From Spirochaetales bacterium (GTDB lineage Bacteria; Spirochaetota; Spirochaetia; DSM-2461), in contig JAKSCK010000260.1 in assembly GCA_022360655.1 (NCBI GenBank), positions 1-50,262 of the forward strand: a stretch of 50,262 nt of DNA, in the 5' to 3' direction. Under the pieces are notes generated by a model. The model searched no databases and had not been told where the DNA came from. It saw only the letters and a list, made by a program, of their open reading frames with translations. The first letter of the stretch is position 1. Each line of letters starts with the position of its first letter. This document shows, piece after piece, positions 1-9,276 of this stretch. The position numbers were made by a program, and so were the translations under genes.

Positions 1-253
1 CCATTGCGGGAACGCAAACTCACTGTATCAAAGTCATTGGTGCCTGTTGTCAAGGTGATGGGAGCACCGGAATCCAGGCGAGTTTCTGCCACCAAGGAGG
101 GGCCGCTTAAGGCACCACTTTGGGTGAGAGCACCTTCCGATGTGATGTCCAGGGTGCCATTCACAGCAGAGGCCCCCATGATAAGGGCATTAGCATCATA
201 AAGCGTCACATCATTGCCTGAGGTGATGCTCACCGTTCCAAAATCATTGGTAG
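1..253. repeat. Copy 1 of a ~253-bp near-identical in-frame repeat
   Basis: This block matches 1582-1834 with five mismatches by eye. It starts at the very edge of the window, so it probably extends further left. The offset is 1,581 bases, exactly 527 codons, so the repeat stays in frame of the adhesin-like gene. Confidence 0.9.
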
Positions 254-3074
254 GGGTATCAAGAACGATGTTGTTTCCACTCCCCGCTGCCAGTGTTGCC
301 GTGGTGATGGTGTTGGAATAATTGGCCAATGGACTGGTGGTGCCATCTGTGATCACACCTGTGGTTGTCAAAGAAACATTGGTGGCCTCCACTCCTGCAA
401 GAACAACTCCACCACTCTCATCCACCGTGATATCCACATTGCTGTTGCCACCTGAGGTGGAGAGAAGACCAATATTCATTCCTGCTGCATTGAAGGTGGC
501 ACTACTCCCACCGGCAAGATTCAAGTCCAGCTGAGACACAATCGTGGTTCCAATGTCTGTTATGGTTCCACTTCCACTCTGCTGTTCAAGATACGCATTG
601 CCTAAGGTCCAAAGCCGTGTCTGTGAAGCAATTCCATCAATCTCAAATCCATCAGCATCGGTATAATCTATCCGGCCATCAGCGGCGGCTGTTCCACTTC
701 CATTCAAACACTGCAAACTCACCTTGGTGAAGTTGTTCACTGAGGTATTCAATGTGATGTTGGAACCTGTGTTATTGACGGTCACCACCTCAAGATTGGT
801 TCCACTCCAGACTCCACTCTGAGATACCGTTGAACCGGACTGGAGACCCAAGGTGGTCACAACACTGAGAGCCCCAAAGGAAATTTCGCTTGTATTATGC
901 AAGCGAAGATTCCCCAAACCTGAGGCGGGGGCAATGCTGATATCACCTGAGAAATCATTCCCGTTGCTTGTCAACGTGATGTCGGAACCTGCAACAGATG
1001 TCAGATAAACATCCCGATCCACATTGATGGCTGAGGTTCCTGTTATGTTTCCCCCTGCTGTAATGCGCAAATCTTGGAAAACACTGGAAACTCCCATGAT
1101 GATGCCATCGGTGTCTCGAATCTCTCCATCGGTGGCTGAACTGAGAGCAAGGGTTCCAAAGTTATTGGTGGATTCGGACAGGGTTACATTGGCTGTACCT
1201 GCATCCACAGTGAAGGTTCCACCTGAGTTTGCAATTCCTGTGCTGGCACTCTGAGTGACATCACCACCACTGGTGATGCTGAAGGCCGTTGTAACGGTGC
1301 TCGCTCCAATCTCTAACGCATTTGCATCCTGCAAGGTGGCGTTCCCTGCACTCACAATGCTCACGATGCCAAAATCATTGCTTGAGTTATCAAGAGTCAG
1401 ATCGGATGTGCTCAATGTGGCTGTGAGTGTCCCCCCCACAACCACAGGACCTGATCCATCTTCCACATCTCCACCGGCAACAATGACGGCATTACCCGAT
1501 GTTCGAAGCCCATCACCACCCACCGTCCAGCCATCGCTGTCGGTATAACTCAGAACACCGGAGGAATCGGCTGTTCCGGCTCCATTGCGGGAACGCAAAC
1601 TCACTGTATCAAAGTCATTGGTGCCTGTTGTCAAGGTGATGGGAGCACCGGAATCCAGGCGAGTTTCTGCCACCAAGGAGGGGCCGCTTAAGGCACCACT
1701 TTGGCTGAGAGCACCTTCCGATGTGATGTCCAGGGTGCCATTCACAGCGGAGGTCCCCATGATAAGGGCATTAGCATCATATAGCGTCACATCATTGCCT
1801 GAGGTGATGCTCACTGTTCCAAAATCATTGGTAGAGTTATTCAACACAATATTGGAACTGCTACTTGTTGTTAAAGCGAGTGTTCCACCAACAACAACAT
1901 CTCCATAAACAGGAGAGCTTACCAAGGGATGAGTGATGTTCCCCCCTGCAGTTAAAGTGAAATCACCATTCACATCAGAGACTCCAAGAAGAAGAGCATT
2001 CAAATCATTTAAAGAAACGGTATCTCCTCTTGAAATGGTCACTGTCCCAAAGTCATTTCCTTGAGTCAACGTGATATTGCCCGTGTCCACATCCACGGAT
2101 AAAACTCCAACGTTCCAGGCAAAACCTTGAGTCAGATTGATACCAGAAAGATCCAAGGTTAAATTCTCAAGAACATCACTTCCCCCAAGAATTCCTCCTG
2201 TAGAAAAGCCTCCGGTGTTGGTCACGGTCAAATCATCACTGGCACCATTGCCATTAACCGTGGAAGAGAAGGAAACCGAACCTGTTCCTGTTTCAAGGGC
2301 CACGGTTCCACCCACCACCGCCGCACCAGTCACCGTGACATTGGCATTGGATGTGGTGATGTCTGCTCCAAGTGTTGTGGATCCATTCAAGGAAACCGCT
2401 CCAAGAGCTGTGCTTCCTCCAAAATCCCCCGATGCTGATAAATCAATGGATGATGCAGTGAGTGTAAGTGAATCTGCCCCAATAGTGGTGCCATCAGTTG
2501 TGGCAGAAGAATTGATGGTAATGCTGTTGGATGCTCCTGCATTAATAGAGGGGGTGCCATCCAAAGTCACATTCCCTGAAAGAGTGACATTGGCTGTGAC
2601 ATTGATAGAACCCTTGAGTGAGGATGTTCCAGCAACAGAAAGTGTATTCGTTGTGTTGGTATTCGAATCGGTGATGGAACCTTGGAAATCGAGATTTCCT
2701 CGAACAGTCAGATTTCCTCCATTGAGGTCAAGTGTTCCATTAACCTCAATTGTCAAATTATTAACGCTGAGATTTGAACCAGATAAATCAACTGATGAAT
2801 TGCTGCGAATGATGAGATTTCCAATGTCTCGGTTGGTGTCAAGAACAGGGTATGCATTGTTCGTATTGTTTACAACATCAGCATTATCACCTGTTCCATC
2901 CGGAAACTGAAAAATTAATCCTCCCCAGTTAAGTCCATTATTCCAGGTAGTATCATTAACATTCGGTTCCCATGAGAAATTAAGTCCCCAAATCGCCCCC
3001 CCCAATCCAAACAACAGGATCAGAAGTAGAATCCGACGAGAGAAAGAAGGAATGGAGAACAGGTGGTTTCGCAT
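1..3074 (-). CDS. Large exported beta-helix repeat protein, adhesin-like (3' end outside window)
   Basis: The reverse strand is open from an ATG at 3074 to the left edge, over 1,020 codons, so only the N-terminal part is present. The product begins with a clear signal peptide: basic start with SRR, a Leu/Ile-rich core at about residues 13-25, then small residues. After it come low-complexity modules rich in Thr, Ser, Asn, Gly, Val and Leu. The phrase NDFGTVSI...GNDVTLYDANAL recurs in variants, together with GTLDITSEGAL and LTLTTGTNDFDTVSL. This is the look of filamentous-haemagglutinin or autotransporter passenger beta-helices: surface or secreted, with few Cys or charged residues. One segment is nearly duplicated 527 codons apart (see repeats). 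No Shine-Dalgarno lies close to the ATG; TATACT at 3087-3092 (minus strand) could be a -10 box. Whether the missing end has an autotransporter domain cannot be seen. The family call is by style of sequence, not by a diagnostic motif. Confidence 0.75.
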   Translation of the reverse strand, partial: MRNHLFSIPSFSRRILLLILLFGLGGAIWGLNFSWEPNVNDTTWNNGLNWGGLIFQFPDGTGDNADVVNNTNNAYPVLDTNRDIGNLIIRSNSSVDLSGSNLSVNNLTIEVNGTLDLNGGNLTVRGNLDFQGSITDSNTNTTNTLSVAGTSSLKGSINVTANVTLSGNVTLDGTPSINAGASNSITINSSATTDGTTIGADSLTLTASSIDLSASGDFGGSTALGAVSLNGSTTLGADITTSNANVTVTGAAVVGGTVALETGTGSVSFSSTVNGNGASDDLTVTNTGGFSTGGILGGSDVLENLTLDLSGINLTQGFAWNVGVLSVDVDTGNITLTQGNDFGTVTISRGDTVSLNDLNALLLGVSDVNGDFTLTAGGNITHPLVSSPVYGDVVVGGTLALTTSSSSNIVLNNSTNDFGTVSITSGNDVTLYDANALIMGTSAVNGTLDITSEGALSQSGALSGPSLVAETRLDSGAPITLTTGTNDFDTVSLRSRNGAGTADSSGVLSYTDSDGWTVGGDGLRTSGNAVIVAGGDVEDGSGPVVVGGTLTATLSTSDLTLDNSSNDFGIVSIVSAGNATLQDANALEIGASTVTTAFSITSGGDVTQSASTGIANSGGTFTVDAGTANVTLSESTNNFGTLALSSATDGEIRDTDGIIMGVSSVFQDLRITAGGNITGTSAINVDRDVYLTSVAGSDITLTSNGNDFSGDISIAPASGLGNLRLHNTSEISFGALSVVTTLGLQSGSTVSQSGVWSGTNLEVVTVNNTGSNITLNTSVNNFTKVSLQCLNGSGTAAADGRIDYTDADGFEIDGIASQTRLWTLGNAYLEQQSGSGTITDIGTTIVSQLDLNLAGGSSATFNAAGMNIGLLSTSGGNSNVDITVDESGGVVLAGVEATNVSLTTTGVITDGTTSPLANYSNTITTATLAAGSGNNIVLDTPTNDFGTVSITSGNDVTLYDANALIMGASAVNGTLDITSEGALTQSGALSGPSLVAETRLDSGAPITLTTGTNDFDTVSLRSRN
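1582..1834. repeat. Copy 2 of the ~253-bp near-identical in-frame repeat
   Basis: This is the partner of 1-253. It encodes part of the passenger (NDFGTVSI, DANALIMG, LVAETRLDSGAP). Similarity stops abruptly after AAATCATTGGTAG. Such high identity next to diverged neighbouring modules suggests recent duplication or gene conversion inside the gene. Confidence 0.9.
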
Positions 3075-3236
3075 CGTGCTAATAGTATAACTCGCCCCCT
3101 GGGGCACCACTAGCATATCCCCAAGACTTCATCACAGAACTTTAACCCTCTACAGTGGCCTTAGAGTCCCAAAATCATCCAAGAGAACCCCCACCCCGAT
3201 GCCCATCCATTCATGCAAGTCAATAATGGCCAAAGA

Positions 3237-3245
3237 GGGGTCGAT
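3237..3245 (-). repeat. ATCGACCCC intergenic motif
   Basis: The reverse-strand copy lies upstream of aroA, in the gap between the divergent adhesin gene and aroA. Confidence 0.7.
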
Positions 3246-3288
3246 CTCACGCCTTGACCCCATTCCCTCCCCGCCCTAACCTGCCCTC

Positions 3289-4629
3289 ATGACCTACACT
3301 GTTCCAGGAATCCGCCAGAATGGCCTTTTCCCTAAGCTTTCCGGCCATGTGGCTATTCCCGCTTCAAAGTCTCATACCGTGCGCGCCCTCCTCATAGCCG
3401 CCTTTGCCCCAGGAACCAGCCGCATCCGCCGTCCCTTGGAAAGCCGTGATGCCCAAAGTTGTCGGGAGGCCATTGTGCAACTGGGCGCTCAGGTGTGTGA
3501 TGATGGACCGGATTGGTTGGTTCAAGGGATTCGGGAACTCCCCGCCAAAGCCCACATAAATGTCGGAAATTCAGGAACAACTCTGTATTTAGCCACCGCT
3601 CTGGCGGCCTTAGGATCGGGAGAAATGACCTTTGACGGAGATGAACAGATTCGTCGCCGATCAGCCGCCCCTCTACTGAATGCTTTGGAAAAACTCGGAG
3701 CCCGCATCACATCCAATCAGGGATGTGCCCCCTATACCATCCAAGGACCCATTCAGCCGGCAGCAGTGGAAGTGGCCTGTCCCGTCAGCCAGTACCTCTC
3801 CGCCCTATTGATGGCCGCGCCATTGATGCGCCGGAATGAGGCCCATCCCCACACTCAGATTCATGTCACCGAGCTCAACGAAGCGCCCTATGTGGGACTC
3901 ACCCTGGATTGGTTGGATAAGCACAGAATTGAATACACCAAATCCGGCTGGGAACAATTCATCGTGCCCAGTGGTCAATGCTATCAAAATTTTGATGCTC
4001 CAGTTCCGGCTGATTGGTCCTCAGCCGCCTTCTTTATGGCCGCCGCCGCAGTCACCCAAAGCACATTGATTCTGCAAGGGCCCGATCCTGAGGATTCTCA
4101 GGGAGATAAAGCGGTGGCTGATATGCTAAAAATCATGGGGTGCCAATGGGAGCCTCTTGAGGAGGGGATTCGGTTTTCAGGTCGACCCCTGCGGGGGGCC
4201 GATTTGGATTTGAATGCCACACCGGATGCCCTCCCCGCTCTGGCCGTGGTGGGCGCCTTTGCCCAAGGTACTACCCGTCTACTCAATGTTCCTCAGGCAC
4301 GGCAAAAAGAAACCGACCGCATTGCGGTGATGGCCAAAGAACTGGGGAAACTCGGGATTCATTGTGAGGAACTCTCTGATGGTCTTGTGATTCATGGTGT
4401 AGGCAACCAGGACCGTTCCAAGAACAATTCCGTTTCTGGAATTTCATCAACTCAGCGGTCAAATTGGCCGCAAGGAACCACCGTCCAAGGCCATGATGAC
4501 CATAGGGTTGTGATGGCCCTGGCCGTAGCAGGTTTAATGTGCCAAGGGGAAACATCCATACTCGGTGCCCAAGCCGCTGATGTCACATTCCCTGGATTCT
4601 TTCAATTACTCGAAAGCATTCGGAAGTAA
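3289..4629 (+). CDS. aroA: 3-phosphoshikimate 1-carboxyvinyltransferase (EPSP synthase)
   Basis: It joins shikimate 3-phosphate and phosphoenolpyruvate in the sixth step of the shikimate pathway, feeding chorismate to the trp genes further right. The length of 446 aa is normal. Visible motifs are PASKSH (residues 24-29, substrate lysine), DEQIRRRSAAP, SQYLSALLM, DWSSAAFF, TPDALPAL (general-base Asp), RQKETDRI and the final HDDHRVVMALA. An oddity is that the PEP-binding loop reads GNSGTTLY (93-100), with Tyr100 where nearly all family members have Arg (GNAGTAMR in E. coli). No Shine-Dalgarno precedes the ATG, so the mRNA may be leaderless or the start imprecise. The gene stands alone, divergent from the adhesin gene, and ends in a strong terminator. 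Confidence 0.93.
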   Translation: MTYTVPGIRQNGLFPKLSGHVAIPASKSHTVRALLIAAFAPGTSRIRRPLESRDAQSCREAIVQLGAQVCDDGPDWLVQGIRELPAKAHINVGNSGTTLYLATALAALGSGEMTFDGDEQIRRRSAAPLLNALEKLGARITSNQGCAPYTIQGPIQPAAVEVACPVSQYLSALLMAAPLMRRNEAHPHTQIHVTELNEAPYVGLTLDWLDKHRIEYTKSGWEQFIVPSGQCYQNFDAPVPADWSSAAFFMAAAAVTQSTLILQGPDPEDSQGDKAVADMLKIMGCQWEPLEEGIRFSGRPLRGADLDLNATPDALPALAVVGAFAQGTTRLLNVPQARQKETDRIAVMAKELGKLGIHCEELSDGLVIHGVGNQDRSKNNSVSGISSTQRSNWPQGTTVQGHDDHRVVMALAVAGLMCQGETSILGAQAADVTFPGFFQLLESIRK

Positions 4630-4632
4630 AGG

Positions 4633-4661
4633 AAAGAGTCTCCAGCAAACGGAGACTCTTT
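4633..4661. terminator. Terminator hairpin after aroA
   Basis: A perfect 11-bp stem AAAGAGTCTCC / GGAGACTCTTT has a 7-nt loop and begins 3 nt after the aroA stop. T-rich sequence follows on the plus strand. The A/T-bearing stem could also serve the convergent gene at 4688. Confidence 0.85.
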
Positions 4662-4687
4662 TCCCTTTTCTCAGAATGAGAATACAC

Positions 4688-4990
4688 TCAGCAATCTTTC
4701 ATCCCCACATATCGCTCTTCAATTTTTAAATCTAAACCATCCATTCGCAACAACGCTGTGTTGAACACCCAGCACCCAAACCGTGTGAATAAATAGGTGA
4801 TACCATAATAAAAAACAGGCACAACAATAATAATGATGATTGTAGAAATAAACGAAAGCCCCAAATCATTACTGAAAAGAAAATTTGACCAAAAGAAGAT
4901 AGGGAGAAAAAACAATGAAAAAATTACCATAATGACAGCCATAATTTTGGCGAGTTTATGTCCATCTACCTGACGAAGTGTCAATACCAT
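4688..4990 (-). CDS. Small two-span membrane protein
   Basis: The product is 100 aa. A short cytoplasmic-looking start (VDGHKLAKIMAV) is followed by two hydrophobic segments, about residues 15-35 and 45-70, the second with a run of isoleucines. It ends in a charged tail (MDGLDLKIEERYVGMKDC). The layout recalls the small DUF3566-like proteins, with two spans and a GG/GD-x-L-x-I-E end, but this likeness is weak and no function is claimed. The gene is convergent with aroA and lies in AT-rich DNA. Confidence 0.6.
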   Translation of the reverse strand: MVLTLRQVDGHKLAKIMAVIMVIFSLFFLPIFFWSNFLFSNDLGLSFISTIIIIIVVPVFYYGITYLFTRFGCWVFNTALLRMDGLDLKIEERYVGMKDC

Positions 4991-5127
4991 TTAAAAATCC
5001 TTCAAAATATTTTTAACACACATAGAGAATAAATGCGCCTTGAAAGATAATCATATCCTTCGTCTCAAAACAAGAAAAATAAAAAGAATTGTGTTCTTTT
5101 TTACATATTTTTTTCCAAACACTCATC

Positions 5128-5574
5128 CTAGTGAACGCTTTCCTCAAGAACTTTCACTGAATCCTGGCATTCCACATAAGATTTAAAATTGTTCAGAATC
5201 GCCTGCCAGCCCTTTTGCTGAATTTCCGCAGAAGCGGAAACATCTGCCTCAAAAAACTCCGTGACCCGTACCCCTGTCCGACATTCCTCAAAGGTCACTT
5301 TCACCACCCGTCCATCATCAAGTTCTGATTCAACAATGGAATGAGGAAGAATTCGAGTAAAAGTTCCTGAGTAATGAAACCCAATCCGTTCCTTTTTGTC
5401 TTCCATCCTATACAAGAACTTTCCACCCACTACAAACTCAGATTCAGCCTGAGGACAATGCCAATCTTGCGATGCAAAATACCAGTTTTTTCGATACTGA
5501 GAATTGGTCCACAATTCCCAAACCAAATTCATACTACTTAAAATTTTTGTTGTAACAAAAAGTGTTCTAATCAT
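5128..5574 (-). CDS. SRPBCC (AHSA1/START-like) domain protein
   Basis: The product is 148 aa. The features VWELWTNSQYRKNWYFASQDWHCP, the VGGKFLYRME turn, FHYSGTFTRI and the final GWQAILNNFKSYVE helix are typical of the activator-of-Hsp90 (AHSA1)-like SRPBCC family. That family folds into a cavity-forming helix-grip domain that binds hydrophobic ligands. I chose the ATG at 5574 rather than the upstream one at 5634, because AAAGGA sits 7 nt before it and homologous proteins begin at this point. A dyad CTACA-AAG-TGTAG (5589-5601) overlaps a possible -10 box just upstream. The ligand is unknown. Confidence 0.8.
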   Translation of the reverse strand: MIRTLFVTTKILSSMNLVWELWTNSQYRKNWYFASQDWHCPQAESEFVVGGKFLYRMEDKKERIGFHYSGTFTRILPHSIVESELDDGRVVKVTFEECRTGVRVTEFFEADVSASAEIQQKGWQAILNNFKSYVECQDSVKVLEESVH

Positions 5575-5634
5575 GTTCAATCCTTTCCCTACAAAGTGTA
5601 GCACTCCATAAACAGTCTTCAATTCACTATTCAA

Positions 5635-6019
5635 CCAAACGGTCAGTTCTTATGACTTTCAAAAGGACTTTTTTGATGGCTTCATATTCCAGTTTTTTCA
5701 TTCAAAAAAGTGATAAACCTTGTTAAAGCACCACTCAAAATAAAACAGCAATGCATCATCAACTCATGGCTTCATCCCTTTTTGCTCCTCCAAATTTCTG
5801 AATCAGAAAGGAACAAGACCATACCTCAACATCATATGCTTAAGAGAATGTTTATATATTATATACTCGGTAATATTTCAGAGGTTAAAAACTCTTCAGG
5901 ACAATTGTTAAAATTTGATGAATTTCTAGAAGAACCAAAAAATTGAAGAGCAGAGAATCCGTCTCCATCTCCCTCAGCTCAGATTGCCTCCCCTCTTCAT
6001 CCACGGTATCTTGGTGCCC
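5635..6019. other. AT-rich intergenic gap, no convincing gene
   Basis: This gap lies between the divergent SRPBCC and DUF6675-like genes. A 78-codon plus-strand frame (5710-5946) has no recognisable features and no good ribosome site, and I do not call it. Promoters for both flanking genes presumably lie here, but none matches consensus well. Confidence 0.5.
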
Positions 6020-6868
6020 ATGAACACAAAGCAACTTTCTGCTCTCCTCTTCTTCAGCTTCTTTTCCTTGACAACGCTTTGCTCCCAAGAAGCTTCATCC
6101 ACTGATTCCTTTGCCGAACTTCCCCAACTGGAGAGTCTCATCCCATCACTTTCCTCTGAAGACAAAAACACACTTCAGGGGGAACACTCCCTTCTCCGCT
6201 TCCATGGCGAAGGCATGTCACCCAACCTGATTCCCGAAACCAGTCTGGCCGCTCCTGTGGTTCGTTCCATGTTTGCTGGAAACCTCAATATTGGTATCGA
6301 AGGCCTTTTCTTCTATCCCACAGAGAGTCTTCCTCAAAGCTATACCAGCATGAATCCCCAAGAGCGGGAGCTCACGCTTTACAACATTCTCCGCAGCGTC
6401 AGCACTCTGCAGGGTTTGGAATATTACTCCGCTTCTCGGGGAGAAATGCGTCTGCTTTTTGAGGAAAGTTGGGCCATAGCCAATGAAAAAGACATCACGG
6501 CTCAGCCCAATCCCCTTGTTTCTACCATCCCCCCAAGTGATGAGATTTTCATCTATCAGAAAGACAAAAGTTTTGGAAAAAATCGCTACACCATGGGCTT
6601 TGAGGCTCGACCCGATGCTATGGCCATCGAAATCAACAACCTCACACCTTTGCGTTATGCCGGTTTCATCAAAGTGGTGGATTCCCAGGCCATGCAAATC
6701 CACCTCATTGTGGTACCCACCCAAGAAGGCCTTTTGCTCTACGGTGCCATGGCCGCACGAACAGCCAATATTAAGGCCTTCCGTGACAAAGCCCGTTCCT
6801 CCTTCACCAACCGCGTCATTGCCATCACAGAATGGTACCGCCAGCGTTTAGGAGAGGAATTCCTCTAA
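6020..6868 (+). CDS. Exported protein, DUF6675-like
   Basis: The product is 282 aa with a signal peptide (MNTKQLSALLFFSFFSLTTLCSQ). Cleavage could be by signal peptidase I or, with a poor lipobox (TTLC), as a lipoprotein. The body contains GIEGLFFYP, LYNILRSVSTLQGLEYYSASRGEMRLL, KDKSFGKNRY and LLLYGAMAARTANIKAF. It resembles a family known to me mainly from spirochaetes (DUF6675), whose function is not established. An in-frame TTG at 5984 would add a non-signal-like stretch, so the ATG at 6020 is preferred, although its Shine-Dalgarno is weak. Immediately after the stop begins a GC-rich repeat element (6869-6948). Confidence 0.7.
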   Translation: MNTKQLSALLFFSFFSLTTLCSQEASSTDSFAELPQLESLIPSLSSEDKNTLQGEHSLLRFHGEGMSPNLIPETSLAAPVVRSMFAGNLNIGIEGLFFYPTESLPQSYTSMNPQERELTLYNILRSVSTLQGLEYYSASRGEMRLLFEESWAIANEKDITAQPNPLVSTIPPSDEIFIYQKDKSFGKNRYTMGFEARPDAMAIEINNLTPLRYAGFIKVVDSQAMQIHLIVVPTQEGLLLYGAMAARTANIKAFRDKARSSFTNRVIAITEWYRQRLGEEFL

Positions 6869-6948
6869 ATCGACCCCTCCCTCCGCCACGGCTCCCCCCG
6901 GGGTGGAACACCCCTCTTATCCCCCGGCCCAGCAGGGCCGGGGTCGAC
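6869..6948. repeat. GC-rich intergenic element bounded by inverted ATCGACCCC / GGGGTCGAC
   Basis: The 80-bp element starts on the base after the stop codon with ATCGACCCC and ends with its near-inverse GGGGTCGAC. Inside are a 6-bp hairpin (GGGGTG / CACCCC, 6900-6914) and a 9-bp hairpin (CCCCGGCCC-AGCA-GGGCCGGGG, 6922-6943). It may act as a terminator or mRNA-end structure, although no T-tract follows. Confidence 0.6.
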
Positions 6949-6984
6949 CCTAATTCCTACATTCTTGTAAGACCCTTCCCTATC

Positions 6985-7004
6985 AACCTACAATTTTGTA
7001 GGTT
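6985..7004. promoter_or_regulatory. Dyad operator upstream of glnN
   Basis: AACCTACAA-TT-TTGTAGGTT is a perfect 9-bp inverted repeat centred about 73 bp upstream of the -12 element. That is a usual place for the enhancer-binding protein of a sigma-54 promoter. Further dyads follow: TTCACGTGAA (7007-7016) and ATTCTA...TAGAAT (7022-7040). The regulator is not known. Confidence 0.55.
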
Positions 7005-7053
7005 TGTTCACGTGAAACATGATTCTAAAGCTTCTAGAATTGATAAAGGGCAC

Positions 7054-7070
7054 TTGGCACGCTTCATGCT
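7054..7070 (+). promoter_or_regulatory. Sigma-54 (-24/-12) promoter of glnN
   Basis: TTGGCACGCTTCATGCT matches the sigma-54 consensus TTGGCACG-N4-TTGCW at all but one position and has the obligatory GG-N10-GC spacing. Transcription would start near 7081, just before the AAGGAG ribosome site at 7095-7100. Nitrogen control of glutamine synthetase by sigma-54 is well known in other bacteria. Confidence 0.85.
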
Positions 7071-7108
7071 TTTACGGAACCAGACACCCCTCGTAAGGAG
7101 TTAGGGAC

Positions 7109-9232
7109 GTGAGTGATATTGATTACATCAGCACCGGCGTTGACGCCATCTACGGAAAAAACTGCTTTAATGACCGCGCCATGCGGGAATGGCTCCCCAA
7201 GAGCGTATATAAAGATGTGAAGGCCATACAGGCCGGCACCCAAGAACTCACACCGGCCACAGCCGATGTGGTGGCCAGCGCCATGAAGGACTGGGCCACC
7301 CAAAAGGGTGCCACCCATTACACCCACTGGTTCCTGCCCCTCACCGGTCTCACCGCCGAAAAGCATGATTCTTTCATTTCCCCTGTGGGCGATGGCAGCA
7401 TCATCATGGAATTCAGTGGTAAAGAACTTCTTCAAGGGGAACCGGATGCCTCGTCTTTCCCCTCTGGCGGTTTGCGTGCCACCTTTGAAGCCCGAGGCTA
7501 CACAGCCTGGGATGTTTCCAGTCCGGCCTTTTTGAAAGCAGAAGGGGATGGCCTCACCCTCTGCATTCCCACCGCTTTTGTGTCCTACACCGGCGAAGCC
7601 TTGGATAAGAAAACCCCCTTGCTCCGGTCCTCCGAAGCTGTTGGCGGCCAGGCCCTGCGCGTTCTTCGCGCTCTTGGGAATGAGAGTGCAACTCGAGTCA
7701 CAGCCACAGCAGGTCCTGAACAAGAGTACTTCCTTGTTGATAAGAAGTTCTTTGATCAGCGTCCAGACCTTCAACTCACGGGTCGCACTGTTTTTGGCCG
7801 CATGCCTGCCAAAGGCCAGGAAATGGATGACCATTACTTTGGCGCCATCAAAGAACGGGTTTCGGTGTTCATGCGCGAACTCAACAATGAGCTGTGGAAG
7901 TTAGGCATCTCCGCCAAAACTCAGCACAATGAGGTGGCTCCACACCAATTTGAACTGGCTCCAATCTATGATCCGGTCTCTGTGGCCCTGGACTCCAACC
8001 AATTGGTGATGGAAACCATTCGCAAAGTAGCCGCCCGCCATGACATGGCGGCCCTTCTTCATGAAAAACCCTTTGCGGGAGTGAATGGTTCTGGTAAGCA
8101 CAACAACTGGTCCTTGGGCACGGATGATGGGGAAAACCTGTTGGAGCCTGGTGATGATCCAGAACGCAATGCTCGCTTCCTTCTGTTCCTTTCCGCCGTG
8201 ATTAAAGCCGTGGATACCTTTGCACCCATTCTCCGGGCCACGGCCGCCAATGCCGGTAATGACCACCGTCTTGGAGCCAATGAGGCCCCTCCGGCTGTGA
8301 TTTCTATTTTCTTGGGTGATCAGCTCTCTGAAATCATGGAAGCTCTGGCCGCTGGAAAGAAAGCTCCTGGTCGCCAGGGAGAAACCCTGGAAATTGGGGC
8401 CTCCTGCCTGCCTAAACTCCCAAAAGATCTCACAGACCGGAACCGCACCAGTCCCTTTGCCTTCACTGGAAACAAATTTGAGTTCCGTATGCCGGCCTCC
8501 AGTCAGTCTGTGGCCGCTCCCAATGTGGTGCTCAACACCACCATTGCCGATGTTCTCTCAGGATTTGCAGACCGGTTAGAAAAAGCCTCGGACACCGCTG
8601 CAGAAATCAAAGCCATTGTGGCGGAAACCTACCAGAAGCATGGGCGCATTGTGTTCAACGGTAATGGCTATGCCCAGGACTGGTTGGACGAAGCCGCCAA
8701 ACGTGGCCTCCCCAACCTCCCCAACACCGTTGCTGCCCTTCCAGCGTATCTGGAAAAAGACAGCATTGACCTCTTCAAACGCCACAATGTTTTATCCCTG
8801 GCAGAAATGGAAAGCCGCGTCACAATTTACATGGAGCAGTATGCCATGCAAATCAATGTGGAAGCGGGAGTGATGCAGGAGATGGCGGACAGCCTCATCT
8901 ATCCTGCAGCAACGGCCTATGCCTCTGAATTGGCCAGCATGATTGCCCAGGTGAAAGCCGCAGGAATTGGTGTGGCACCCACCAGTGCAGAAGAGATTCT
9001 CAAAGCTTTGGTGGAGCAAATGAATCTTATGAAAGCAGCATCTGAAGCCCTCAGCTCTGCAGTAGAAAAGGCTCAAAGCCAGGGAGGCGATGCTCTGAGA
9101 GCGGCAGCATTCCGTGACACCGTCATTCCTTGCATGGAAGAATTACGCCAGCATGGTGATGCCATAGAATCCATGATTCCTCGGAATCAGTGGCCCATGC
9201 CCACCTATGAGGATTTGCTTTTCCGCATGTAA
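7109..9232 (+). CDS. glnN: Glutamine synthetase type III
   Basis: It makes glutamine from glutamate, ammonia and ATP. The 707-aa length and motifs are those of the GSIII family (dodecameric), not of the ~470-aa GSI. Visible motifs are [20 protein letters not shown] (family signature), [58 protein letters not shown] and [16 protein letters not shown]. The start is GTG at 7109 with AAGGAG 8 nt upstream. It is monocistronic, driven by the sigma-54 promoter at 7054-7070, and ends at a bidirectional terminator shared with trpA. GSIII lacks the adenylylation control of GSI, so transcription is probably the main point of control (inference). Confidence 0.97.
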   Translation: MSDIDYISTGVDAIYGKNCFNDRAMREWLPKSVYKDVKAIQAGTQELTPATADVVASAMKDWATQKGATHYTHWFLPLTGLTAEKHDSFISPVGDGSIIMEFSGKELLQGEPDASSFPSGGLRATFEARGYTAWDVSSPAFLKAEGDGLTLCIPTAFVSYTGEALDKKTPLLRSSEAVGGQALRVLRALGNESATRVTATAGPEQEYFLVDKKFFDQRPDLQLTGRTVFGRMPAKGQEMDDHYFGAIKERVSVFMRELNNELWKLGISAKTQHNEVAPHQFELAPIYDPVSVALDSNQLVMETIRKVAARHDMAALLHEKPFAGVNGSGKHNNWSLGTDDGENLLEPGDDPERNARFLLFLSAVIKAVDTFAPILRATAANAGNDHRLGANEAPPAVISIFLGDQLSEIMEALAAGKKAPGRQGETLEIGASCLPKLPKDLTDRNRTSPFAFTGNKFEFRMPASSQSVAAPNVVLNTTIADVLSGFADRLEKASDTAAEIKAIVAETYQKHGRIVFNGNGYAQDWLDEAAKRGLPNLPNTVAALPAYLEKDSIDLFKRHNVLSLAEMESRVTIYMEQYAMQINVEAGVMQEMADSLIYPAATAYASELASMIAQVKAAGIGVAPTSAEEILKALVEQMNLMKAASEALSSAVEKAQSQGGDALRAAAFRDTVIPCMEELRQHGDAIESMIPRNQWPMPTYEDLLFRM

Positions 9233-9245
9233 TTTCAGGTATTAG

Positions 9246-9254
9246 ATCGACCCC
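9246..9254 (+). repeat. ATCGACCCC intergenic motif
   Basis: This plus-strand copy lies 13 nt after the glnN stop and before the shared terminator. Confidence 0.7.
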
Positions 9255-9276
9255 GAGGCCAGACAGCCCCGGGGAA

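Noticed and set aside
2137..2910. 257-codon open frame on the plus strand in the adhesin region
   Set aside because: It is antisense to the long repeat gene on the minus strand, whose signal peptide and repeats are coherent. The plus frame has repetitive Val/Pro/Ser content that mirrors it.
5710..5946. 78-codon plus-strand frame in the AT-rich gap
   Set aside because: No ribosome site, no domain, no good composition for a gene; the start codon is not supported.
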